This document shows positions 30,729-41,399 of a stretch of DNA of 64,000 nucleotides, one piece after another (position 1 is the first letter of the stretch; each line of letters opens with the position of its first letter). This DNA comes from Uranotaenia lowii (taxonomy: Eukaryota; Arthropoda; Insecta; Diptera; Culicidae), in the NCBI RefSeq assembly GCF_029784155.1, contig NC_073693.1, forward strand, positions 352,613,117 through 352,677,116, written 5' to 3'. The position numbers and the translations under genes are program-made. Below the pieces are notes generated by a model. The model made no database searches. It saw nothing but the letters and a program-made list of their open reading frames with translations, and was not told where the DNA came from.

Positions 30729-32510
30729 TTAACGGCGCTGATAATGTGACAAAAAGTGTTTGATTTTAAAAGTTCTGCCAAATGGACGCCGAGCTACTAA
30801 TAGTTCGACCACAAATACCACAACGGAAATAACACAGCCTATGCCAGCAACTATCCAAACTGCTCCGATATCATCCATACTTATGATTCCGTTCTCATCC
30901 CGCAGCTCGTAGTTCACATGATGGTGAGCAGCCTGTTTATTCTCCTGTACCCATTTGTCCCACAATCCGGCTTCGTTCAATTGCATAAGCTTAAAGCCAG
31001 TTTTTTCGAACAACCCAAATCGGTACTTGGCCAAGTAAGTAACCCAATGCTGTTCACTATGCAAGTCCAGTAAATAATAAGTACGCCGAGCATCAGATCC
31101 ATACATTCTAAACAGAATAGCAACCTCCCGATCGATGAGAGCTTCAGCAATATGGCAGAGCTGAAAATAGGCGTACCGACAAGTACGTAGCTCATAGCTG
31201 AACTTAGCTCTCTCTGTCCAAACAATACGTGGAAGCAGTCGCATTAAATGATCGGAATAGTTCATCACACGTTGCGCACTCGATGGGGCCCTAAGTTCTA
31301 TGTCGCTGCTGATAAACTCATCGATAGTACTGATCTCCGGAAAATATTTGTGAGCAGTCATGTTGATAATAATTTTGGTCAGATAGGCCTCAGACAGTAG
31401 AAACAGTAAAACGCCACAGGCGAAGCAATAAAATCGTGTCCAGCGTGTTTGTCGATAGTCAGCTGTAGAGTCTCCGAACAACAGTATAAGAATCAAGTTA
31501 TGCGGGAATGCCCTCGGAAACATTACTACCAAACACATGTCCAGTACAATTATTCCAATAACCACTACCCAGATGCTCACATCAAATGGATGCAACAAAT
31601 GATACATGAAATCTCTTTCCAATCTCTTCGGAATCATCAGGCAGGTCGTTTCGACATCGCGAGTGAACAAAGCTCCGCCGTAATTATCACCGCTATCCCA
31701 CCGCGCAAAGATGTCCATTTTACCGGCTTGCATTTTTCCATCAATAGCTTTGAATCTGTCGCCATAGCTCATTAACTTAGGAAAGTAATTCCATCGATAG
31801 CGTATTCGTAAGGAATCGAAAATTGCCTCCAATGAGTTGATATCTACACCGCGAAGTTTTCCGTTCCGGTCGACATATGTCAGCAAAGGATGTTCTGATG
31901 TCCACAATTTAACCTCGTAGTTCGAATAATCTTGCAGATTATCGAAAATGGCGTCTTTCGAATGGTTTCCGAAGAAAATGCGTTCTTGTCGTCCTGTGAT
32001 AGATATTCGATGAATTACAATGGGATGTACACCGACTTCCAGAACCAAAACATGACCGGGTGAAAAATCCCTTATTAGAAATTTGAACTGACTCGAAACT
32101 TCTCGTTCGACCAGTAGCAGATAGTATTCGCTGTGTCTACTTCTAGTAGGGATGATTTTGGGCTCTGCGTCTAAGATCATTTTCAGCTCTGCAGGGTTTT
32201 TGCAGGTAAGAATTCTAATCGATTTAGTCTTACCATTTATCAGTCTTGACGATTCGGTCTTACTCAGTGGAACATCTTCTAGCCAACGACGAATCGATTC
32301 AACAATCTTTTCAATGACCAAACTTTGCACAAACTTAGTATGCAATACAACATCTGTTGAACCTTCAGAGCTGATTGCGATGTACTGGATTGCGTTCTTC
32401 AACCAATCGGTGGCCTCGTTTGCTCGAGAATCATCCTGAAGTGAATATTCGGCTATGGCTCTACCCAGAAAAGGTAGTAGCAGCACTGTTATCCAGTATC
32501 GTTCAAGCAT
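30729..32510 (-). CDS. Divergent ionotropic receptor, paralogue B1
   Basis: 593 residues from the ATG at 32510 (MLERYWITVLLLPFLGRAIA signal peptide); the in-frame GTG at 32531 is rejected. The layout is as in the A group: amino-terminal domain, GKLRGVDINSLEAIFDSLRI in S1, TM1 at about 311-331 (VSIWVVVIGIIVLDMCLVVM), pore PHNLILILLFGDSTADYRQT, TM2 with LLSEAYLTKIIINM, S2, and TM3 IGAVWIVAGIGCVISVVVFV. It differs from the A genes mainly in the amino-terminal domain, in S1 (MSYGDRFKAIDGKMQAGKMD) and after TM2. Open and intronless. It is the first of the - strand group and faces the A cluster tail to tail. Confidence 0.9.
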   Translation of the reverse strand: MLERYWITVLLLPFLGRAIAEYSLQDDSRANEATDWLKNAIQYIAISSEGSTDVVLHTKFVQSLVIEKIVESIRRWLEDVPLSKTESSRLINGKTKSIRILTCKNPAELKMILDAEPKIIPTRSRHSEYYLLLVEREVSSQFKFLIRDFSPGHVLVLEVGVHPIVIHRISITGRQERIFFGNHSKDAIFDNLQDYSNYEVKLWTSEHPLLTYVDRNGKLRGVDINSLEAIFDSLRIRYRWNYFPKLMSYGDRFKAIDGKMQAGKMDIFARWDSGDNYGGALFTRDVETTCLMIPKRLERDFMYHLLHPFDVSIWVVVIGIIVLDMCLVVMFPRAFPHNLILILLFGDSTADYRQTRWTRFYCFACGVLLFLLSEAYLTKIIINMTAHKYFPEISTIDEFISSDIELRAPSSAQRVMNYSDHLMRLLPRIVWTERAKFSYELRTCRYAYFQLCHIAEALIDREVAILFRMYGSDARRTYYLLDLHSEQHWVTYLAKYRFGLFEKTGFKLMQLNEAGLWDKWVQENKQAAHHHVNYELRDENGIISMDDIGAVWIVAGIGCVISVVVFVVELLVARRPFGRTFKIKHFLSHYQRR

Positions 32511-32571
32511 GATTGGCCTAGTGAAGGACACGTTGTTTTCAGTTTGTCTTTTATTTCAACAAAAAAAAATC

Positions 32572-32770
32572 TGAAAATATTATCAGTAATTGCCATTAAT
32601 TTAGGACTTTTGTTAAGTGTCATCTGATAAACATAAATTGCTGGCAATCATTCGACGTGTTTTTTTTTCTAGAATTTCAACGTTATCAGATCTTTGTCCT
32701 TGTCCTGTGTACATTTTTTTTTAGAATAATTATGAGCAATGCCGTCACTAACAGACAAGGAAGTATTCAG
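32572..32770 (-). promoter_or_regulatory. Conserved upstream block of IR-B1
   Basis: On the - strand: TTTATCAGATGACAC, AAAGTCCTAAATT, GGCAATTACTGATAATA. These are the same inverted TTATCAG/CTGATAA sites as in the A genes. Beyond it, B1, B2 and B3 also share ATTGCCAGCAATTT-like, CGTTATCAGATC-like and TAGTGACGGC elements up to about 260 bp before the ATG, where the A genes instead carry a mariner end. Confidence 0.55.
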
Positions 32771-32783
32771 ATATTTCACTACT

Positions 32784-32844
32784 ACTTATATATTAACAGG
32801 TATTGGAGAGTTCAGTGATTTATGTCATAGCTCAGGGTCACCTT
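32784..32844. repeat. 61-bp direct repeat, left copy
   Basis: Identical over 61 bp to 35346-35406 (begins ACTTATATATTAACAGGTAT, ends CTCAGGGTCACCTT). It borders the 3' end of the LOA-like LINE. Confidence 0.9.
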
Positions 32845-35345
32845 CAGGTATCAGGTATCAGAATGGGGGTAGGCTTAATAGCGGCACGTTATCCAAACAT
32901 ACGGGAAAATTGTGCCTAGCCTTTTTTTTTATCCAAGATTTCATCATTTACCTGAGAAACCTGAAAAACCTATAAAAGGAAGAAATAAATTCAATCTATT
33001 TAAGATGGCATAAAGCCTTTCCACTAGGGATTATTAGCATTAAAGCTCTTTTCTACATTCGGTAAGGAACGATAGAATGTTTTTAAGTTTAATTTCTCAA
33101 ACTCAGATTCGCTTAAAGCGTAAGATCCCAGAGTACGAAAACGTAGTCTGGCAAATGAGGGACAGTTACATATAAGATGGAAGGGATCTTCCACATCTGA
33201 TTCACAACTACCACATACTGGAGATTCAGCACGCTGAATGTTGTGCATGTGATAGTTGAGTTTACAATGACCGGAGAGTGCTCTGATCAAGATGCTGCAA
33301 TGAGATTTATTTAAAGTTAATAAGTAACTCGATATGATTGGAGATGGTTTTTCTAAAAATAATTTAGTTTGACGACAAGTGTCCAACTCTTCCCAGTATC
33401 GTTCATGCTGGTTAGAGGACCAAGTTTGAATTTGGTTTCTGAACCAACATGGTGATATTGGGACAGCCGGCTCTGGTCCGTAAAATTCCTTTTCCGACCC
33501 AGCTCTAGCGAGTTCGTCGGCGCATTCGTTTCCAAAAATTCCCTTATGTCCGGGTACCCATAGAAGGTTTAATCCATTGCCTTCAGCAAGTTCTTCGATT
33601 GCTTTCCGGCATGCGATTACCAGTTTTGATCTAGAACTGGAAGCACTGAGTGATTTGATAGCTGCTTGGCTATCTGAACAGAAATAAATTGTTCTGAACA
33701 TAATCTTCTTTTGAAGTGCAATTTGCACTCCATACATAATAGCATATAGCTCAGCCTGAAAGACTGTACAATATTTTCCTAGAGGTTGAGCATATTCTAT
33801 GTTCAACTCGTGACAGTAAATTCCTGCACCTGCACGGCCGTTTGATAATGAACCGTCAGTATAGAATACAATATGAGAGGACATTTGGTCCTCTACGAAA
33901 CCTGATAACCATTCTTGAGGAGAAGGAAATTTGACTTTGAACCCCATGTAGGGAAAACTACTCGAGAGTGTTAAATCGTTTAGCGCTAGATTAAACTTGT
34001 TTAATCTAACTAATTCAGGCCACACATTTGTATGACTCGATGATCTTTCGATATTTCCTGACAGCCAGAGACCAACTGCCTGTAGACGAAAAGCACATGA
34101 GAAGGCTTCCTGTTTTAGGAACAAGTGTAGAGGTTTGATAGAAAACAGAGCCTCTAGTGCTGCAGTAGGAGTTGTTGTGAACGATCCGGACATCCCCAAA
34201 AGACACATTCTTTGAAGGTGATTTAGTTTAGTCCGAACTGTTGCAACTTCTCCTTTCTGCCACCACACTAGACACCCATAGGCCAGAATTGGTCTTACTA
34301 TTGTGGAATAAATCCAGTGAATATGTTTAGGTTTGAGTCCCCAGTTTTTTTCCGATTGCACGTCGGCATTGTCCGAAGGCCATGCATGCTTTTTTGATTC
34401 TGAATTCGATGTGATCAGACCAGTTTAATTTGGAGTCAAGAATGACACCCAAATATTTAACTTGATTAGACACGGTGATTTCGGAACCATAAAACAGCAG
34501 AGGGCGCACCCCGCGGGTGATACGTTTTTTAGTAAATAAAACAATATTAGTTTTTAAAGGATTAACTGAAAGTTCTACATGAGAACACCATCGTTCAACA
34601 GAGCGCAGAGCTTGTTGCATTATATCAAATAATGATCAGATAATCATCTGCGAATCCATAGGTTGGTATTCCACGGTCATTGAGTTTTCTCAACAAGCCG
34701 TCTGCAACTAGGTTCCACAAAAGAGGTGATAGTACACCTCCCTGTGGGCGACCACGTGTGCTAACTTTTGTAATTGAAGCCTGTCTTAAAGACGAATGAA
34801 GATTCCTGTTACTTAGCATTGCGCTAATCTAGTTAGTTATAACACTAGGCACTCTATGAAGTAGTGCCGCATCCATTATTGATGTAAACGAGACATTATC
34901 AAATGCTCCTTCTATGTCTAGAAATGCTCCTAGACATGATTCTTTCTGTGAAAAACTATTTTCAATATTATGTACTACGTTGTGCAGAAGAGTTAATGTT
35001 GATTTTCCTGTTTGGTATGCATGTTGTGTCGCATTAAGCGGATGTTGGACAAGGCATTCTTGCCTGATATGATGATCAATTAAACGTTCAAGTGCTTTTA
35101 ATAGAAATGAACTTAGACTAATAGGACGAAAGCTTTTGGCTTCGTCGTATGATGATCGTCCCCCTTTAGGGATGAATTTCACGGCTATCTGCCGCCAAAG
35201 TTTAGGAATATATCCATGAGCAAAACTGCTTATCATTATTTTTCTTAATATGTGTTTGAAATGATCGAAACCTTTTTGAAGCAAAACTGGAAATAAACCG
35301 TCACTTCCAGGAGATTTGTATTGAGCAAATACAGTTATACAGTAA
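32845..35345 (-). mobile_element. 5'-truncated LOA-like non-LTR retrotransposon
   Basis: About 2.5 kb between perfect 61-bp direct repeats. The - strand 3' end has a short repeated tail (GATACCTGATACCTG) rather than poly(A). The 5' end is truncated inside the RT-coding region, as expected from incomplete target-primed reverse transcription. Confidence 0.75.
33024..35330 (-). pseudogene. LINE ORF2: reverse transcriptase plus RNase H
   Basis: In - strand order: WRQIAVKFIPKGG and SFRPISLSSFLLKALERLID (RT fingers, about 35100-35200), FLDIEGAFDNV (about 34910), GRPQGGVLSPLLWN (about 34740) and YGFADDYLII with the FADD catalytic box (about 34640). Then come VKYLGVILDSKLNW (about 34440) and the thumb. 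An RNase H domain follows with YTDGSLSNGRAGAGIYC (about 33850), QAELYAIMYGVQIA, SDSQAAIKSL (about 33670) and LLWVPGHKGIFGNECADELA (about 33530), and a CxxC...HxxxxC finger near 33200. Stops or shifts at about 34825, 34622 and 34340 break it. RT plus RNase H with this finger fits LOA or I-group elements. No endonuclease part is present. Confidence 0.85.
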
Positions 35346-35406
35346 ACTTATATATTAACAGGTATTGGAGAGTTCAGTGATTTATGTCATAGCTCAGGGT
35401 CACCTT
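35346..35406. repeat. 61-bp direct repeat, right copy
   Basis: Exact copy of 32784-32844 at the truncated 5' end of the LINE. Interpreted as a long target-site duplication. Confidence 0.9.
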
Positions 35407-35911
35407 GGTCTAGTGATAACAACATTCCGATCATTCACTTATCAGACTTGCTCACTTGTTTCCCAAACCAGCTGCTGAAAACGGTACAGCTTCTTAAAAT
35501 TAGTTTAAATTGACACCTGGACCCATATAATGAGCTGATTATGTAAACATTCATTAATCAAACATGATCACTAACCTGTAATACTCAATCATTATCTCCC
35601 AAATCAAATACCGGCTAGGCGATACCACTGCAATCCATTTTTATTCGGCAATACCAACGCCTAAACATTGTTTCGATTGTGTAAATACAAATGAACTTTT
35701 TTTTAACTTTCCATAAGAAACTGTACGCGACAAAATAAAGTACGCACTTGCATTTCGAATCCCTTTTTTCTATTGCAAAAGAAACATCAACTCAAAACAT
35801 CCTGATGAATACACCAACGGCTGGTTTAAAAAACATGTCTGTACCAACACATGAAAAGGATCAATACATGGCATCGAGAAATCGAGAAACACGTGTTTGA
35901 AAAAAAAACCT
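35407..35911. other. Intergenic stretch, no gene found
   Basis: AT-rich, no open frame or repeat recognised. It is the original sequence that continued from the B1 upstream region before the LINE inserted. Confidence 0.35.
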
Positions 35912-35915
35912 ATTT

Positions 35916-37322
35916 GAGGCCCTTAGAGCCAAAGGGGTATAAGTGCATAAAAGCTGATTTTGAGAAAAAAGCACTTAAACTTCGTTGTATTCCAGTAAAT
36001 TCCATAGATATTTTTTATTGATTTTTTTCATGTGAATGATTTTCTTAAATAAAAAAAAAGCATTTTGTACATTTTCCCTAAAAAACAACGTTTATTTGAC
36101 GTTTATTGAGGCGACACATATTTTTTAAATTTGGCACTTATACCCCTTTTGCTCCAAACACATGCATTTATACCCCTTTGCCACCAAATAAATTCACTTA
36201 TACCCCTTTGCCACCAACAAATTTTCACATCCAAGTTTTTTGATCTTGTTGATCTGGGTAAGAAACCATAAATATTCATTGCTACAAGAGTCAATTAGTT
36301 TTTGTATAAATATAATTTTGTCGTTTTGATGAGAAACATACTCTGGTGTACGTCTCGGTGGTCGAATGGTTAGCGTGATAAGACGGTAATCACTGGTCCA
36401 CTGATGGCATGGGTTCGATTCCCATCTCGGTACTGGGTGTTAAATGTTAATCTTAAGTTGTCCACGTCATTTATTCAGTCTGTAAAGCCTAAATCGGCTA
36501 AGACGGTGTATGTCTTTTTACAGTAGGTTAAGAGATTTCATGGCTGAAGATCGACCTGGTCTTGGCAATTTCTAGTAAATCTCTCCAAACAACGTTTTTT
36601 CATCAGGATTAATTTATATTTATTCGTGAAAGGTATTTTCCACTAAATTCCAATCACCACATGTTTTGTACGTCTTTGCCTAATCAATTGGGTATTGGAA
36701 TGGGACTTGCGGTCACTTTGAGTTGGTTTTTTACAGTAAATTAACGATAAGCGCTTCAATATTAACCCAGTTATCTAGTAAACATACTTTTTTTTGTACT
36801 TTATAAGCCTTTAATCCGTAACACACTCCATATATCCAGAAATCAGGAATTTGTGATCCGCTAATTTGTTATTGAAATAGAAAAAATAGTTAAATATATT
36901 AATTTTAATTTTCTACTAGAATTATCACTAAATGCAATCAGATGGGTTACAGTTGATAGTAAATTTTTAAACATCATCAGCAAACCATAAATTACATTTA
37001 TTTTAAAATTTTTTAGTCCCGATGAAAAAACATTATTTCTTGAAATCAAGTTAGGGTTGGTGGCAAAGGGGTATAAGTACATCAGTTTAATGGACTTTGG
37101 AGGTAAAGGGGTATAAGTGCAACACTTATACCCCTTTGGCTCCAAACAAATAGGAAATTTCAGTTAGCAGGATTTTTTCAACGACATCTAAACATAACAA
37201 AATAGTGAAATAAAATTATGATTAAAATAGCATATGATGATTGACAGTCAAGGATTCGTTATAGATGGTTATCTCGATTTTTTTCATTTTGTCACTTATA
37301 CCCCTTTGGCTCCAAGGGCCTC
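35916..37322. mobile_element. 1.4-kb TIR element with repeated subterminal motif
   Basis: The left end GAGGCCCTTAGAGCCAAAGG and the complement of the right end (GAGGCCCTTGGAGCCAAAGG) are inverted repeats of about 30 bp. ATTT borders both sides (35912-35915, 37323-37326). The motif AAAGGGGTATAAGTG or its complement recurs at least eight times: at both ends, three near 36137-36215 and three near 37070-37140. No transposase is encoded. A SINE-like insert lies inside at 36351. Confidence 0.7.
36351..36560 (+). mobile_element. tRNA-derived SINE
   Basis: The head reads CGGTGGTCGAATGGTTAGCG (A-box 36359-36374) and GGGTTCGATTCCC (B-box 36411-36423), a good tRNA-type split promoter, and is followed by a non-tRNA body (GTGTTAAATGTTAATC and onwards). 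The head could fold as a tRNA with a long variable arm (Ser/Leu-like). The 3' limit is approximate. Confidence 0.6.
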
Positions 37323-37579
37323 ATTTTAAATCGCTAATTTTTCCATTTAAAAAAAAAACAAACGATTTTTAGAAGCATCTCTGTATGTTTTAATAGAGGA
37401 ATATAAATTTTCATGAAGAAACAACGCGCTATACCTATAGTAGATAGAAGCTAACTCACGTAATATTTTGTCGTAACCTGTTCATACACCCTTTGCTATT
37501 TTCTTATTTTTAGCTTTAGTTATAAGCTCGCATTCATTTGCAATTATGTTTTTATGTTGAATAACGAGTCAAATTGATT

Positions 37580-38224
37580 CGTCTCCCATCAGTTGTTGAA
37601 CATGGTCGTGGTTTTGTGCATCTCGAGCCTCGTGTGTGAGAAAAGTGTCCTTCGAACGTTTGAGTGGAGAGACGGTTACCGCGTTTAATCCGGTGCTTTT
37701 TGCCGTAAGGTGACACATTGGACACTCTAATTCCCGCTAGCTGCCATAGCGGATGAATTGAAAGGCCTTCGCTAGTGACGAAAAAGTGTGTAGGTGACTT
37801 TTTTGAAGACTGCACTGTCGAGTGCTGGAAGTGATATTTTTCCTTTTTTTCCCCGTGGAAGTGAATCGACCCCCGCTGGAAGTGTTTCTTCTCCAGCCAG
37901 ACGGGTGAGGGCCGCCGTCATTGTTTGGCAAAACACGGCCTAATCATCATCAAGACTAGTTGCTCTGATCGTTGACGTCGTGGCAGCCATCATAAATCAA
38001 CAAAGGAAGACCACGTGGTTGGAGCCATCGTCGACACTGGACCAAATAGACGACTTGTAAATTGGCCGAATAGTCGTACAACAAAGAAGATAAAACAAGT
38101 TTGTAATTTCTCTTATTTTTCTCTGTTTCTCCGCTATCTTTTTTCCCTTTTTTTAATATTTCGACCATTGAGTGCTTTGCTTATATTTTTAAAACGGAGA
38201 CATTAGTGGCTCCGTTGAAAAAAT
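37580..38224 (+). other. 5' untranslated region of I-like LINE (approximate)
   Basis: GC-richer sequence leading into ORF1, without open frames on the + strand. The exact start of the element was not determined. The - strand open frames here are shadows. Confidence 0.4.
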
Positions 38225-39457
38225 ATGAACGAAGGCGGAGGGTTAAACCCCTCAGTTATGGATGATAAGAGTCCAACCTACGAGAATGAGGAGCATCTGG
38301 AGGACCCAGATGCTGCTGGTCCCACAAATGCTAGTCTTTCTCAGATGGATGATGCCTCTTCATCATCCCCAGCTGAGAGTAGAACAACCCGACTCCGAGC
38401 ATATGCAGAGGGCTCATCTTCCTCTGGGCCATGGGTGGTTTTCATCCGGCCCAAAAAAAACGGTAAGCCTCTTAACGTGGTACAGATCACCAAAGATCTG
38501 GCGAGGTGGCCCTCTGTAACCAGTGTTATAAAACAGCGTGCAAAAAAGCTGCGCGTTGTTGTGGCTAACTCGAAAGCTGCAAACGAGATTGTAGCAAGTA
38601 ATTTTCTAAACCTAGAGTATCACGTTTACATCCCGTCTCGAGACGTAGAGATAGAGGGCGTGATCACAGAAATGAGTCTGGATGCGAAATACGTTAAATC
38701 TAACGGCGTTGGTAAGTTCAAGAGCCTCGATTCGACTTCTGTCGAAATCGTGGATTGCCGTCAACTCAACACTGCCAACGTCGTAAATGGAGTTACAAAG
38801 TATTCGCCTTCAGCTTCATTTCGTGTGACCTTCGCGGGTACCGCCCTCCCTCACTACGTCTTGATTGACGGAGTTTTAAGGCTTCCTGTGCGACTCTTCG
38901 TGCCTCGACCCATGCATTGTAAAAATTGCATCAAGTTGGGGCACACAGCGTCGCACTGTTGCAATAAGCCACGCTGTCCCCAATGCGGGGAGAATCATGG
39001 GGATGAAGCATGCTCAGCAATAGAGCAGAAATGTGTTTATTGCGGGGGCTCACCCCATGAAATCTCTTCGTGCGAGGCATTCAAGAGTTGCTGGGATAAA
39101 CAGAAGCGCTCTTTAAAGGAACGATCGAGACGTTCTTATGCCTCTATCTTAAAGAGCGCTTCTCCACTGGCCCAACCTCATTCAAGTAACATCTTTTCTA
39201 TGTTGCCAGTTGACAACGAAGAAACAACGGATGAGGAAAACCCCTTTGTTTTCGTTGCGAACTCCCGGAAACGTGCTAAAACAACTCCCAAGACACCCAA
39301 AATACCCAAGAAAATCCCTACAATGAGCCCTCCAATCAGTGTCCCTAAAAAGCCGAATGCTGCAGAACAAAAAAAAAACAAAATCCTCCTGGATTACGCA
39401 CGATTTTTTCACCACAGAATGATTCAACACCAGCAGGGACCTCAAAGGCCCCTTTGA
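38225..39457 (+). CDS. I-like LINE ORF1 (gag-like nucleic-acid-binding protein)
   Basis: 410 residues from an ATG, uninterrupted. An acidic serine-rich N-terminus is followed by GPWVVFIRPKKNGKPLNVVQ and a central domain typical of gag proteins of Jockey/I-group LINEs. Three zinc knuckles then follow at about residues 233-283: CKNCIKLGHTASHC, CPQCGENHGDEAC and CVYCGGSPHEISSC. The tail is rich in Lys and Pro. The product would package LINE RNA. Being intact while ORF2 is broken suggests a fairly recent insertion. It is not a host gene. Confidence 0.85.
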   Translation: MNEGGGLNPSVMDDKSPTYENEEHLEDPDAAGPTNASLSQMDDASSSSPAESRTTRLRAYAEGSSSSGPWVVFIRPKKNGKPLNVVQITKDLARWPSVTSVIKQRAKKLRVVVANSKAANEIVASNFLNLEYHVYIPSRDVEIEGVITEMSLDAKYVKSNGVGKFKSLDSTSVEIVDCRQLNTANVVNGVTKYSPSASFRVTFAGTALPHYVLIDGVLRLPVRLFVPRPMHCKNCIKLGHTASHCCNKPRCPQCGENHGDEACSAIEQKCVYCGGSPHEISSCEAFKSCWDKQKRSLKERSRRSYASILKSASPLAQPHSSNIFSMLPVDNEETTDEENPFVFVANSRKRAKTTPKTPKIPKKIPTMSPPISVPKKPNAAEQKKNKILLDYARFFHHRMIQHQQGPQRPL

Positions 39458-39651
39458 CGAATGCAGTTTTTTCAGAATCAACTTCCCAGCCAGGATTGTT
39501 AAGTTGACTGACATTCTGAATGGAATTTTTTCGTTTTTCAACGTTTCTGAATCCATCAAAAGCATTGTAACAACAATGCTTCCTGTAGTAAAGACATTTT
39601 TGAAGCAATTTATGCACACTTGGCCCCTCATTTCAATGTTTATTTCTCTCG

Positions 39652-41372
39652 ATGGCTAATTTACGCCGGGAGGTCGGAGATATCACTGTTATACAGTGGA
39701 ATTGTCGTAGTTTAGTCCCTAAACTGGATCCGTTCAAATTTCTTCTTCATGAAACTAGTTGCGATATTTTTGCCCTTTCAGAAACATGGCTTTCTTCTCA
39801 ATCAAACATCTCATTCCACGATTTTAACATTATCCGTTTGGATCGCAACGATTCTTATGGAGGGGTGCTTTTGGAGATCAATAAGCGCCACTCTTTTTAT
39901 AGAATCCACCTCCCTTTATCAGGAGGAATTGAAGCTGTTTCATGTCATACAACTATAAGAGGTAAGGACTTATGTGTTGTCTGTTTGTACTGGCCTCATA
40001 GAGTTGCAGTGGATCGAAGTAACCTAGAGGTCCTGTGCTCAGTGCTCCCTGAGCCAAGGTTGATCCTGGGTGACTTCAATTCACATGGTACTGTCTGGGG
40101 AGAACAAATTGACGATAGTCGTTCTAGTCTTATTTATGACATTTGTGATAGTTTCAATTTAACAATTTTGAACACGGGTGAAAAAACACGAGTACCTAAA
40201 CCTCCTGCAAGACAAAGCGCAATTGACCTCTTACTCTGCTCAAATCCATGGTGGGACCAGCAGTGTTCCAAGCTTTATAAGGACAAAACAAAAGCATTCA
40301 AAGATTTTCGGAAATATGGAACTCTCGTCCTTTTTGATGCTTATGTTTCCCTTGAAAATCAGTTCAAAAAATTAATCAAAGGGAAAAAGAAGGCGTATTG
40401 GCGGAATTTTGTGGGCGGTTTATCACGGGAAACATCCTTGAGTACCTCATGGAAAGTTGCACGAAGCATGCGTAATCGATCATCTACAAATGAAAGTGAA
40501 GAATATTCACATAGATGGATATTCAACTTCGCACAACTGTGCAAAAAATAATCCCGAACGAGCCACCAGATAGGTGTGGTCTGGATTCTAGCTTTTCGAT
40601 GGTCGAATTTTCCCTTGCACTCCTCTCTTGCAACAATTCAGCTCCGGGAATTGATAAAATCAAATTTAACTTGTTGAAAAACCTTCCGGACGCCGCAAAA
40701 TTTCGCTTGTTAAATTTATTTAATCAATTTTTGGAGAATAACATTGTTCCCCAAGAGTGGAGACAAGTTAAAGTTATCGCTATTCAAAAACCCGGGAAAC
40801 CAGCGTCCGATACGAATTCGTACCGTCCAATAGCGATGTTGTCTTGTATACGAAAATTGATGGAGAAAATGATTTTGTTTCGTTTGAATAAATGGGTAGA
40901 AGCAAATGGTCTACTTTCAGATAATCAATTTGGGTTTCGAAGGGGCAAAGGGACAAACGATTGTCTTGCTTTGCTGTCTTCAGAGATTCAAATGGCGTAC
41001 GCAAAACGTGAGCAAATGGCTTCAAAGTTTCTAGACATAAAGGGAGCTTTTGATGCAGTCTCAATAGAGGTATTGTCAGACAAGTTGCACTCTCGGGGTC
41101 TGCCTCCACTATTGAACAACATCTTATACAGTTTGCTTTGTGAGAAACATCTGAACTTTGCTCACGGAGATATTGCAGTTAGAAAAACCTCTTACATGGG
41201 CCTCCCGCAGGGTTCATGTTTGAGCCCACTTTTGTACAACTTTTACGTAAGTGACATCGACAGTTGTCTCTCTGAAGGCTGCACTCTAAGACAACTTGCA
41301 GATGACGACGTGGTGTTAGATATTAATACACCGGATAAAAATCGCCGTCGGATCTTGGAAGATGATCTTTAG
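39652..41372 (+). pseudogene. I-like LINE ORF2: endonuclease and reverse transcriptase, damaged
   Basis: Begins at an ATG 194 bases after ORF1. It opens with an AP endonuclease (ITVIQWNCRSL, ALSETWLS, LILGDFNSHGTVWG). At about 40245 the endonuclease stops short: AIDLLLCSNPWWDQQCSKLY joins it directly to the linker, so its C-terminal part with the SDH motif is deleted. A frameshift near 40545 moves the RT to another frame (PDRCGLDSSFS, SCNNSAPGIDKIKF, YRPIAMLSCIRKLMEKM, FLDIKGAFDAVS, MGLPQGSCLSPLLYN). The catalytic box reads LADDDVVL. It is cut off after RRILEDDL, with the thumb, RNase H and 3' end missing where mariner-like sequence begins. Confidence 0.85.
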
Positions 41373-41399
41373 GCCCAGACTCACAAGATCCTAAGATTT

